A DNA stretch of 64,000 nucleotides from JBJFCE01 sp964437825 (GTDB lineage: Bacteria > Bacillota > Clostridia > Lachnospirales > Lachnospiraceae), in contig CAYTIH010000008.1 in NCBI GenBank assembly GCA_964437825.1, positions 1 through 64,000 of the forward strand, given 5' to 3'. Below, one piece after another: positions 45,005 to 53,514 of the stretch; positions within the stretch are counted from its first letter, which is position 1; the number at the start of each line of letters is the position of its first letter. A program made the translations under genes and the position numbers. The notes beneath the pieces are model-generated. The model made no database searches. It saw nothing but the letters and a program-made list of their open reading frames with translations, and was not told where the DNA came from.

Positions 45005-45553
45005 CTAGTTTTTGGATAAAGAAAATTTACCCGTTCTCGCCACCATATCAATCTGATAGCGCACGCTTCCCTGCGTAAAAATCAGTTGTTTCCAATAAAT
45101 ATCCGTCTCTCCCATAACCGGATTAAAAGAACCGTCGGAACGGTTAAAGGCAATGATAATTCCTTCCGTGCCGGCATCCGCCAGATTCACGGTTTCACCT
45201 GTGCTGCTTCCGAGCGTCCCCTTCAGCGCAGTCACAGTCACTTTTCCGCTGTTTCCGACTTTCTCGGTTTTGACGGCGCCCGATATCGTATTCACACTGT
45301 CAATGTAAATGCCTCCGTCCTTGATATACAGACGAATATAAATATCATAATTGGCAGCGCCAAGCGACTTGCTCATTGCCTCCACCTTACTGTCGGAAAG
45401 CGCCGACTGTGTCTTCGTGGCGCATTCTTTTGCATATTTTCCGTTCAGCAGGCCAAGCAGGCTGAAACCGCCCACCCCCACAATAGCCAGTATCGCAATC
45501 ACCACTATCAATTCAACCAGCGAATATCCTCTTTGATCTTTTCTGTTTCCCAT
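45005..45553 (-). CDS. Minor prepilin
   Basis: A 182-residue prepilin with the type III signal MGNRKDQRG, cleavage after G9 and mature start YSLVE, giving Glu5. The hydrophobic helix VIAILAIVGVGGFSLLGLL follows, and the C-terminal part is a beta-rich globular domain. The shape is that of GspH/FimT or a small minor pilin. The ATG overlaps the stop of the upstream gene by 1 base (TAATG), so translation is coupled. Confidence 0.85.
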   Translation of the reverse strand: MGNRKDQRGYSLVELIVVIAILAIVGVGGFSLLGLLNGKYAKECATKTQSALSDSKVEAMSKSLGAANYDIYIRLYIKDGGIYIDSVNTISGAVKTEKVGNSGKVTVTALKGTLGSSTGETVNLADAGTEGIIIAFNRSDGSFNPVMGETDIYWKQLIFTQGSVRYQIDMVARTGKFSLSKN

Positions 45554-47919
45554 TACTGCTTACTCCAATTCATATAAGAAACCAGACTGTCAGTTGTAAT
45601 GATATCATCCCCGCCTGCGGAAGGCGCCGGTGTTGCACTGGGATCTTCCGGCTGAGGCGTTACTGTGGGCACCGAAAGCTCCTCGCTTCCGACAAAGCAG
45701 TTGACTACACCGTCATATCGCAGCATCGCCACGCTGACTCCCTCCGGATCAGCATTGATATTGGCACCGTTTAAAATACTGATTTTACCCCCCGCAATGA
45801 TCAGACCGTTAAAATTATGATCCACCTGCACATTGCCGGTTGCAATTACAAGCTTCAGCGTAGAATCCCCCGGTACCACAAACGTTTCTCCCGTAATTTC
45901 TCCTTCTTCGTTTACCTGACCGTTATTTACCAGCATAATCTCACGGTTTTCAGTCGCTCCCGCCGGATATACTGCAAGATCCGAACTGCCTGACGCGGCG
46001 ATCACGTTCAACAGTTCGGTCACGTCTATGACATTATAAAATACACTCTTTGACTTCTGCTCATCCGTAAGCGCCGCATAATTTCTGCTTAAATTAGTGG
46101 AAAGCGCATCAAACATACCGGAGTAGCCGTCATACTCCGCAAGCAGCGTATACTCCTCTATGACATCTCCGACTGCCGATGAGGAGGTCAATTCATAGCT
46201 TCCGCTTCCGTCTCCGAATACGACATTTCCTGCCAGATTCAATCTGCCAAAGGACTCCGGAGCCGTATAAAGCTTGAGATAATTATTCAGATAAGCATCC
46301 ATGGACGCCTTATTGTTTGTATAATAATCCACAAAAAACCGGTTTGCATTTTCGGCGGAATCAAAACGAAGATAATAATATACCCACGCATTGGCAGAGC
46401 CGGAGCCCTGGTAAAATACCTTTTGGTAACTTGCGCCATAGTCGCTTAATTTCATCGGCAGATTCGACGTCAGACGATACAGATCCACCTCTGCCACATT
46501 GGGGAGCGTCTGCGGATTTACGCCGGCATCCTTCTGCCTTTGTATCTCCGCCTCCCGCTGCTTAAAATCATTATAGTCCGTGATATTGACCGGATTCGTG
46601 CCGATACACTCGTCGCCAATGATACCGATACATTCCGCCGGAACCAGATATGCCAGCTGATCGCTTTTCACGGCAACGGACTGTCCCATTCTGACATCCT
46701 CGCCGGGCAGCGTGCTGCCGCCCGGAGAAATTCCCGGCATCTCGCTTTCTGACAGCACTCCCGATGCAGTCCGCGTACCTATGTATGCCTGCCCTGCCAG
46801 CACCAGTTTGGTAAGGCCTGCCATATCAAGACTGGTCGCAGAACCGTTGATCAGTATGGAGCTGCTCTCCTGAGGTCCGTACTGCGTCGTTCCGACGCTG
46901 CGATAACCGTATCCGTAATAACCGCCCTTTAATACAATTTCACTATTAGAGCCCTGTATTGTCAGATCATCTCTGACATAGGCATTTCCCTCAAGCATCA
47001 GATTCGCGGAATCCACCATGATTCCCTGCGCCCAGAGTGCAGAGTCCGAAGCGACCGTAATGACGGACGGATTGTAGGTCCCTCCGTTATTATCTCCTGT
47101 GACCACAACATCTCCGCTGGTTACCAGCGTATCTGCGCCGCTGAAATTCAGCGTAACATGATTGGAAACCCGAATTCCGTGATCTCCGGCATAGACATTC
47201 CCCACAATATCACTGCGTCCGACATCGACCGCTTCCATGGAATCATCCGCAATGATGCAATAGGTCAGCATATCCGGAAGTGCACTTACCGTTTCAAAAT
47301 GCACATTCGGAACCTTCAAAATGATATCCGTAGAAATAACGGCAACGTATCCGCTTTCATCCGTATAAGTTAATTTCAGTCCTTTGATCTGAATACTGTC
47401 GGTATAAACCTGTAAGGATTCCTCCTCCGTAATTTCCAGTACGGCCCTCTCCGGACGGGACAGATATCCGATCAGCTTAGCGCTGTCCACCTTAAGAGGC
47501 CCTGCAGGATCATCGGTATCCGCCAGCGCCTCCTTTAATTTCCCAAGATAAAGATTACGAAACTGCTGCACTCTCCCGACCTCGTCATAGGCATCATAAT
47601 TCTGCATAATGGACAGATATGCGCTTGAAAATGCAGCGGAGACCTCCTGCTCGAGTCCCGCCTTCACTTCCTCCATCGCCATCTCGCCGGTATAGAAATT
47701 GTTATTTGCCTTTGCTTCCGTAACCTTAATCATATAGTTGATATAGGTAGAATAGAGAATAATGGACGCCAGAATGCCAAGGAGCGCCATAGCCACAACG
47801 ACGACAACCAAAGCGGCTCCCCTGTTATCCATTCTTCCGCGGCGATACGCCTTTTCTTTTTTTCGGAACAAGCCCTTCAGGCTTTTCTTAACTTCCCGCA
47901 AATCCGCTTTCATAAACAT
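45553..47919 (-). CDS. PilX/GspK-like minor pilin component
   Basis: A 788-residue protein. A basic N-terminus (1-33) precedes RGAALVVVVVAMALLGILASIIL, the PilX-type hydrophobic helix. After the likely cleavage at G34 the fifth residue is Val, not Glu, as in GspK/PilX proteins that act at the tip. The remainder contains a repetitive region (about 225-390) with short turns and beta strands (GDVVVTGDNNGGT, VDSANLMLEGNAYV, IVLKGGYYGYGYR), suggesting a beta-helix, and a second repetitive region near 690-750. A Pro/Ala tail precedes the last residues. Start could be ATG 47919 or two codons later. Confidence 0.72.
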   Translation of the reverse strand: MFMKADLREVKKSLKGLFRKKEKAYRRGRMDNRGAALVVVVVAMALLGILASIILYSTYINYMIKVTEAKANNNFYTGEMAMEEVKAGLEQEVSAAFSSAYLSIMQNYDAYDEVGRVQQFRNLYLGKLKEALADTDDPAGPLKVDSAKLIGYLSRPERAVLEITEEESLQVYTDSIQIKGLKLTYTDESGYVAVISTDIILKVPNVHFETVSALPDMLTYCIIADDSMEAVDVGRSDIVGNVYAGDHGIRVSNHVTLNFSGADTLVTSGDVVVTGDNNGGTYNPSVITVASDSALWAQGIMVDSANLMLEGNAYVRDDLTIQGSNSEIVLKGGYYGYGYRSVGTTQYGPQESSSILINGSATSLDMAGLTKLVLAGQAYIGTRTASGVLSESEMPGISPGGSTLPGEDVRMGQSVAVKSDQLAYLVPAECIGIIGDECIGTNPVNITDYNDFKQREAEIQRQKDAGVNPQTLPNVAEVDLYRLTSNLPMKLSDYGASYQKVFYQGSGSANAWVYYYLRFDSAENANRFFVDYYTNNKASMDAYLNNYLKLYTAPESFGRLNLAGNVVFGDGSGSYELTSSSAVGDVIEEYTLLAEYDGYSGMFDALSTNLSRNYAALTDEQKSKSVFYNVIDVTELLNVIAASGSSDLAVYPAGATENREIMLVNNGQVNEEGEITGETFVVPGDSTLKLVIATGNVQVDHNFNGLIIAGGKISILNGANINADPEGVSVAMLRYDGVVNCFVGSEELSVPTVTPQPEDPSATPAPSAGGDDIITTDSLVSYMNWSKQ

Positions 47920-47925
47920 CCACCC

Positions 47926-49206
47926 TTAATAACTGGTCAGCTCCGTTATCTTCTTCAATACTGCCGAATCTCCTTCGCCAAAGTGGCCATAGGCACCGCT
48001 TTCATAAACCTCAACCGTTACATGGTACAGTTTCTTTGCCGATGTGGTTTCCATGGCCCCCTGCGGATGAATCAGCGCCTGAGCCTCTGCGGCGCTTTTC
48101 TCGATCAGCACGCCTTCCGCATTCTGATAGCGGTAACGATACTGCGCTCCCCCTGCAGTAATCTCGTTCCCGGTAGCAAGATTATATGCATAATTCGTAT
48201 GCAGACTGACCGCACAAGCGCCCCCTGTTGCGCCCTCCCGAATTTCAATCGTGGGCACATAACCGTTCTCGCTGCTTTCCAACAGGGAATCCTGTATAGC
48301 GCCCTCCTGCTTTAACAAATAAAAATCCACAGCAAGATTATTCTGATTATCAATTACAATCTGATCCATTTGAGCAGAAGACATTGTGGAGGCGTAATTC
48401 GGCAGATAACAAATATAAGCACTGCGAAGGAGATCTTCTCCATTATATGTCCTGACCCAGACAGGAGCCTCATATACCGCATCCGCACCTGTCAGCCAGC
48501 CTTCGGTACCCACATATTCATACACCACACTATTGCTGATCTTGACGTAATCCCCCGCCGCATCATCATGAATCTTTGACAGGACAATGGTCATCGTTCT
48601 TTTGACTTTTCCCTTCAGATCCTGTGCAGAAGCCGCATATCCGCCGGTCCTGCCCGCCAGCGTCTGATAAGCCAGAATCTCATTCTCCGCGGACTGCACA
48701 AAAAGGCAGTCCTTACTGCTGTCATAGCTGGTAATCTGCACTAATTCGTTATCGTTGATTCCGGAATGCTCCGCATCGCCCTCATACGCAGACGCATCCA
48801 CAGTTACCTTAACATCAAATTCATAAACATCCTCATCTATACCGCCGATTTGATATACTACGGTACTGCCGGGAACCTGGCTTCCGTCAACCTCAGCCAT
48901 GCCCGAAACAATCCCTTTTCTGTCACAGTTTGTGCTGATCAGAAACGCATCCGCAGAGACGCCGTCCGCAAATTGAAGTGCAATATCCCCATAGGAATAG
49001 GCATTGATCCCCTCCATGACATTCTCCGCTACCGCATTGGCGCAGGCCTGCTTTCTGGCCTTAGCGTTTGTCCTTGCCGCCGTCAGAAACGAATGACAGA
49101 TCGGCGCCGCAATAATAGCAAGCACAATCATGGCAATGATAACTTCCACAAGCGAAAAGCCACGCCGGTCACTATGAAATTGTCCTTCCTCGCTGTCTCT
49201 TCTCAT
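47926..49206 (-). CDS. Minor prepilin, PilV/PilW-like
   Basis: A 426-residue prepilin-like protein. Leader of 16 residues, cleavage after G16 and mature start FSLVEVIIAMIVLAIIAAP, with Glu5. The remaining part is a long extracellular domain without recognised repeats; it includes beta-rich stretches with many Tyr and Gly. PilV/PilW-type minor pilins of Gram-positive pili have this layout. It follows the pilO-like gene by about 30 bases and precedes the PilX-like gene by 6 bases. Confidence 0.8.
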   Translation of the reverse strand: MRRDSEEGQFHSDRRGFSLVEVIIAMIVLAIIAAPICHSFLTAARTNAKARKQACANAVAENVMEGINAYSYGDIALQFADGVSADAFLISTNCDRKGIVSGMAEVDGSQVPGSTVVYQIGGIDEDVYEFDVKVTVDASAYEGDAEHSGINDNELVQITSYDSSKDCLFVQSAENEILAYQTLAGRTGGYAASAQDLKGKVKRTMTIVLSKIHDDAAGDYVKISNSVVYEYVGTEGWLTGADAVYEAPVWVRTYNGEDLLRSAYICYLPNYASTMSSAQMDQIVIDNQNNLAVDFYLLKQEGAIQDSLLESSENGYVPTIEIREGATGGACAVSLHTNYAYNLATGNEITAGGAQYRYRYQNAEGVLIEKSAAEAQALIHPQGAMETTSAKKLYHVTVEVYESGAYGHFGEGDSAVLKKITELTSY

Positions 49207-49237
49207 AGATCAAACATCCTATCACGCCCGAAAGCCG

Positions 49238-49990
49238 TCAATTTTCCTCGTCCGCTGCAAATTCCGGTTCCTGTGCCAGACTTCCGAAAATACAATCCAC
49301 TCCATGTCCCGAAACGCCAGTGGCCGGCTCCGTATAGCTCTTGCCCGTACCCCTCATAGAATAATAATTAATTACCATGGAACCGGACAGAATACCGGTC
49401 GCGCTGTCAAAAGACAACGTGACGCTGTCAATGCTCTTGATATCGGGATCTTTTGTAATATAGGTGACCAATTCTTTAAACTGATCATAGGTACAGGTAA
49501 ATGTATTGCCGGAGGCCGAAGCTCCCAATACCAGATTCGAAGCATCCAGAATATGCTCCGGATTGACCGCGGAATGAGCCGCAATTGCGCCCGTAATGTC
49601 CGTAAGCGCCGCCAGCACATTTTCTCTTTCCCCCAGCGGGATATCAAAATAAGTAGTCGAAGGCGTCTCTACAAAAGAAAAATAGCATCCTATTTCCGTT
49701 TCCAGTTCGTCCGCGTACAGAATCTGATCTTCTACCCGAACCTCTGACGGAAATACCTCCTGCACCAGTTCTCCGAAGGATTTCATTGTCTGTGTATTCT
49801 CTTCATATTCCTTCTGCTTGATAGAAAGAGGCTCCAGAGTCTGAATTTCCGTACGCAGCGCGCTGTTTTCGTTCTCCAGCTCCTGCGTCCGTTCATTGAA
49901 CTTCTTTACGCCAAAGAAATAGGAACAGGCAATGATAATCACGCCAATTAAAATGATGATAAGATTTACCTCTTTTTTGGTTACTTTCAT
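49238..49990 (-). CDS. pilO: Pilus assembly protein PilO-like
   Basis: A 250-residue protein with one N-terminal membrane helix (about 8-26, LIIILIGVIIIACSYFFGV), a coiled coil (about 30-65) and a ferredoxin-like C-terminal domain (about 80-225). This is the shape of PilO/GspM. PilO joins PilN in the inner-membrane platform. The call rests on structure and position after pilM-pilN more than on strong motifs. Confidence 0.7.
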   Translation of the reverse strand: MKVTKKEVNLIIILIGVIIIACSYFFGVKKFNERTQELENENSALRTEIQTLEPLSIKQKEYEENTQTMKSFGELVQEVFPSEVRVEDQILYADELETEIGCYFSFVETPSTTYFDIPLGERENVLAALTDITGAIAAHSAVNPEHILDASNLVLGASASGNTFTCTYDQFKELVTYITKDPDIKSIDSVTLSFDSATGILSGSMVINYYSMRGTGKSYTEPATGVSGHGVDCIFGSLAQEPEFAADEEN

Positions 49991-50008
49991 TTCGCTCTCT
50001 CCTATCTC

Positions 50009-51859
50009 TTAATTGTCATAGACGCTTTCAATATCCGCTTCCAGCTCATCATCCTCCGATGTCTGTGCGCCCTCGCCGCTTTGATTCGTTAATCCGTTTT
50101 CCGCCTGTATTCCGCCGCTGTCAGACTGCGATTCCATGTCGGTTTCTGAAGATGTCAGTCCCGAGAAGGTTCCCGACACACTAAAGGTAACTACGGAGCT
50201 GTCCGTTGCAATCACATCATTTCCCATCGCTTCATTTACAACGTCCGCAAGCTCCTCATCCGAGTCGTCCGAAAGATCCGTCAAAACATTGCGGCTGTCG
50301 TAAATTCCGTTTACATTCAGCGACAAAATGCTTGCAAACGTCCTGAGCTGCTCGATACATTCCGCAGCTTCCTTTTTGGTATTGACCGTAACATTCATGG
50401 AAAAACCGGTTGAACCGGCCGTAAAGGAATCTATGAAGAACGCGTGGGGCATCTTCTGCTCCATTTCCTCAATAAAGTTCACCAGATCCGCCGTCACCAG
50501 CTGCGTGTTTCCGTAAGCGTTAATTAAATATTCATATGCCTGTTTCGTAGCCGTATATTCCAAATAAGAAGGAATACTGTTACTCAGTTCCTCAATCTGC
50601 ATTCGGTATGTACGATTATCATTCTGCGCAGTCCGTAACGGAAGATACGCCAGCACCAGCATAACAATGGTGATAATCAGGCACAAAATCAATACCGATA
50701 CCGCTGTGAGCGTTGATAAATGAAAGCCCGATTTTGCGCCCTTTTTATCCTTTTCTTTTTCATGCATAAAGCCAAGAGGCGCTATGGCCGCTCCGAGGCA
50801 GGCAATGTATTCGCCAAAGCTTGCCTCACGGAAGTTTTTCTCGATATTAAAGCCCTCAACCTTATTTAACACAACCACATGGAACCCAAGCTCATTGGTC
50901 AGCAGCTTACTGAGTCCGCTGAAATCGCCTCCCAGACCGGTCAGGAATATTTTCGTAATCTGTTTTCCGGCGTTTCTGGAATTGTAGAAATCAATCACAC
51001 GGGCAATTCCCCGCATAAGTCCTTCCAGGGATTCCGTAATCCTCTGCTTGGCAATCCTGATCTGCTCAGACTCCACTTCGCTGCTGAACGCATCCTGTTC
51101 CGCAATATCAAGCTGGGCGTTCAATACCCTGTTCACACAGGTTTTGCGCCTGAGCAGTTCCAATGCCTGCTGATAATTCAAAATTCCCCAGGCCTCTGTT
51201 TCCATCATCGTATGAATTGCCTCATCCACACCATAGGAAACACTGCGCTGCAGCAGAATCTGTCCATTTTCCAGAATTGTAATGATCGACACCTGCTCGT
51301 CCACCTTAATGACCATTTCGATGCCTTCCTTACATTCATTTTTCACCACCTGATAGATACTGTTGCAGCTATAGTCCAGAGCCGCCAGAGAAAGACCTAA
51401 TGCCTTTGCAAGCTGTTCATAACCGTCCAAAATACTGTGCGGCGCAGCCAGCACCAGTACCTTGCGCTGCACATTGTCCGTTTCCTCTCCAACCAGTCCA
51501 AGCGGAATATACTCAATTTCATACTGGCTGATATCCACTGGAAAATAATCCGAAGCATTCGCACGGATGACCGTACTAATCTTATTTTCCTTCACATTGG
51601 GCAGCACAACCTCTCTGCTGGCAATCTTCGTGGAAGTAATTGTAAATACTACCTGCTTGGTCTTGATCGCATGCGCGACTAAGGCCTGTTTGATATAGGA
51701 TACCAGCGCCTCTGTCACCTTGAGTTCGCCATCCTGAATCACGTCTTGCGGCGTATCCAGATTAATGCTTTTATATACCTTTGGACTTTTCACCTTATAA
51801 TCCGTTTCCATGATTTTAATCAGTGAATATCCGATTTCAATACTCAGCACCTTTGACAT
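50009..51859 (-). CDS. PilM-PilN fusion, type IV pilus platform protein
   Basis: A 616-residue protein. The N-terminal part (about 1-350) is an actin-like PilM ATPase domain (MSKVLSIEIGYSLIKIMETD; KQITKIFLTGLGGDFSGLSK). A membrane helix (about 380-405, VSVLILCLIITIVMLVLAYL) and a PilN-like domain (about 405-530, with EEMEQKMPHAFFIDSFTAG) follow. The last 80 residues are acidic and disordered. In most type IV pilus systems PilM and PilN are separate; here they share one reading frame with no gap. GGGGG precedes ATG at 51859. Confidence 0.82.
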   Translation of the reverse strand: MSKVLSIEIGYSLIKIMETDYKVKSPKVYKSINLDTPQDVIQDGELKVTEALVSYIKQALVAHAIKTKQVVFTITSTKIASREVVLPNVKENKISTVIRANASDYFPVDISQYEIEYIPLGLVGEETDNVQRKVLVLAAPHSILDGYEQLAKALGLSLAALDYSCNSIYQVVKNECKEGIEMVIKVDEQVSIITILENGQILLQRSVSYGVDEAIHTMMETEAWGILNYQQALELLRRKTCVNRVLNAQLDIAEQDAFSSEVESEQIRIAKQRITESLEGLMRGIARVIDFYNSRNAGKQITKIFLTGLGGDFSGLSKLLTNELGFHVVVLNKVEGFNIEKNFREASFGEYIACLGAAIAPLGFMHEKEKDKKGAKSGFHLSTLTAVSVLILCLIITIVMLVLAYLPLRTAQNDNRTYRMQIEELSNSIPSYLEYTATKQAYEYLINAYGNTQLVTADLVNFIEEMEQKMPHAFFIDSFTAGSTGFSMNVTVNTKKEAAECIEQLRTFASILSLNVNGIYDSRNVLTDLSDDSDEELADVVNEAMGNDVIATDSSVVTFSVSGTFSGLTSSETDMESQSDSGGIQAENGLTNQSGEGAQTSEDDELEADIESVYDN

Positions 51860-51940
51860 TCGTGCAATCCCCCTTAAAGTATTGCTGTATTTACATCCAT
51901 CCCCCTGTTTGAATTCATATCATTCCAAATGCGGGCGAAT

Positions 51941-51959
51941 CGTTCCTCTCAAAGGAACG
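51941..51959 (-). other. 7-bp hairpin upstream of pilM-pilN
   Basis: CGTTCCT (51941-51947) and AGGAACG (51953-51959) form a stem with a 5-base loop, about 80-100 bases before the PilM start. It follows the larger inverted repeat in the transcript. Confidence 0.6.
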
Positions 51960-51961
51960 GG

Positions 51962-52013
51962 TGGATATACATATATCGCACGTGGTTCTCACTCTGTAAT
52001 ATATGTATATCCA
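51962..52013. promoter_or_regulatory. Perfect 15-bp inverted repeat between pilD and pilM-pilN
   Basis: TGGATATACATATAT (51962-51976) pairs perfectly with ATATATGTATATCCA (51999-52013) around a 22-base loop. With the next hairpin it occupies the middle of a 263-base gap inside an otherwise tight operon. It could be an RNA element that limits read-through or protects mRNA ends, or a protein site. No known riboswitch is recognised in the loop. Confidence 0.6.
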
Positions 52014-52122
52014 TCCTGTCTTACCTGTCTATGATCATGATGTAAAGGACAGAAAAAACTTTTACAGCAAATAATAAAAATTTTGTACCTGCTTTGCCCC
52101 ATCCATAGGGCTTGCAACCACA

Positions 52123-52878
52123 TCATACAAAATATCCCATATACCAGTTCAGGAACTTCTCCCCCCACAAAAGCGCAATCCAAACGCCCATGGAAAGATA
52201 GGGACCCATTGCCAACACATGATCCGCCTTCGTTGCTTTCATGCGGATGAGATGAATCACAGAGCCTAAAATGCATCCCAATAAAAATGCAAGGATAATC
52301 AGCTTAAAGCCGAGAAACAATCCGCACGCCGCCATCAGTTTGATATCTCCTCCGCCGATTGCACGTCCCTTGGAAATCACATACAGCAAATATAAAAACG
52401 CACTGACAGCAAGGAAGCCGATTCCGTATTCCAGCCAGTTTCCGTAATTCAGGCAGACACGGATCAGCCCCAGTGCCAGTATAAAAAGATTGATTCCAAA
52501 GGGAATCTCATAAGTCCTGAAATCAATTATGCTCAGGGCAAGTAGTGCAGATGTAAGCAGGCAGTAGAGTAGGGATTCTACGCTTACTCCATTCACATAA
52601 AAGACAGCTACATACAAGATCCCGTTCACAGCCTCAATCAGAGGATACTGGACGGAAAGCTTTGCTTTGCATTTTCGACACTTCCCACCAAGGCGGATAT
52701 AGCTGAAAAGCGGTATAAGATCATACCACTTCAGCTGATATCCGCAAGCCATACAGTGTGACCGTATCTTCACAATATTCTCTTTTTTCGGAATCCGGTA
52801 AATGCAGACATTTAAAAAGCTGCCGATTACGATTCCATAGAAAAAAACGATTATGTAGATTGGTATGGTAGGTGTCAT
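52123..52878 (-). CDS. pilD: Prepilin peptidase PilD (A24 family)
   Basis: A 251-residue membrane protease with N-methyltransferase part. The N-terminal domain has two Cys pairs (CMACG and CRKC), the aspartyl protease motif is intact: first Asp in SIIDFRTYEIP and second in GGGDIKLMAACG. It processes the five prepilin-type proteins encoded around it. It follows pilA by 40 bases and precedes the pilM-pilN fusion after a long gap. AAGGAA precedes the ATG. Confidence 0.95.
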   Translation of the reverse strand: MTPTIPIYIIVFFYGIVIGSFLNVCIYRIPKKENIVKIRSHCMACGYQLKWYDLIPLFSYIRLGGKCRKCKAKLSVQYPLIEAVNGILYVAVFYVNGVSVESLLYCLLTSALLALSIIDFRTYEIPFGINLFILALGLIRVCLNYGNWLEYGIGFLAVSAFLYLLYVISKGRAIGGGDIKLMAACGLFLGFKLIILAFLLGCILGSVIHLIRMKATKADHVLAMGPYLSMGVWIALLWGEKFLNWYMGYFV

Positions 52879-52918
52879 GGGGTCAGTTCCTTATTACGGT
52901 GTAGATATGCTACTACTA

Positions 52919-53380
52919 TCAGTCACCTAAAATGTTATCATTATTTGGTATAACCTCAACATTCCCGTTGGAGTCAACTTTGAATGTAAGTGTTATCGTC
53001 GTAGGGTCCCACTTGCTGGATTTCAACTTCACAGTATTATCTGCAAAGTCTGCAGGAACAATGCCGGAGTCCTGTAAAGCCTGAGTAATAGCAGCCGCAT
53101 TTGTACCACTATCAATTGTCATAGCGGAACTCGTTGTTAATGTAAGCGTTGTTCCGGCGGTATCTGTTACAATCTGCGGAGATGCTTCGGGATCAGCTGC
53201 ATAAATTTCCACAGCCCTTACAATTTCATCCACGTTCTGTTTGTCTGTGGATTTTCTGGATCTCTCAACGAATTTCAGATACTGAGGCGCCAGTACGCCG
53301 ATCAGGATTGCCATAATGGCAATAACGATGATCAACTCTACGAGAGAGAAACCTTTGTTATTTGTTTTGTTCTTCTTCAT
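52919..53380 (-). CDS. pilA: Major type IV pilin PilA
   Basis: A 153-residue prepilin with leader MKKNKTNNKG, cleavage after G10 and mature start FSLVE with Glu5, followed by the hydrophobic helix IIVIAIMAILIGVLAPQYL. The C-terminal globular domain is small and Thr/Asp-rich; no cysteine pair is seen. Size, early place after pilB-pilC and good AGGAG site suggest the major pilin. The leader before it carries two hairpins. Confidence 0.93.
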   Translation of the reverse strand: MKKNKTNNKGFSLVELIIVIAIMAILIGVLAPQYLKFVERSRKSTDKQNVDEIVRAVEIYAADPEASPQIVTDTAGTTLTLTTSSAMTIDSGTNAAAITQALQDSGIVPADFADNTVKLKSSKWDPTTITLTFKVDSNGNVEVIPNNDNILGD

Positions 53381-53412
53381 AATTCTTTCTCCTTTTTTCT
53401 TGATAAATTTGA

Positions 53413-53467
53413 GAAGGAGTGAATTCCCCCTTCATTTTATTTAAACAAACCGTCCCTACTTTACGGT
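53413..53467 (-). other. Two hairpins in the pilC-pilA gap
   Basis: Hairpin one: ACCGT (53449-53453) with ACGGT (53463-53467), 9-base loop, followed on the minus strand by TTGTTTAAAT. Hairpin two: GAAGG (53413-53417) with CCTTC (53429-53433). They lie in the 134-base gap before the major pilin and may stabilise the pilA message or partly terminate the pilBC transcript. Both stems are only 5 bp. Confidence 0.4.
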
Positions 53468-53514
53468 CTGCCAAATACGAACGTCTCAAAGCCCTGTTTC
53501 CCCGGGCGTACTGC

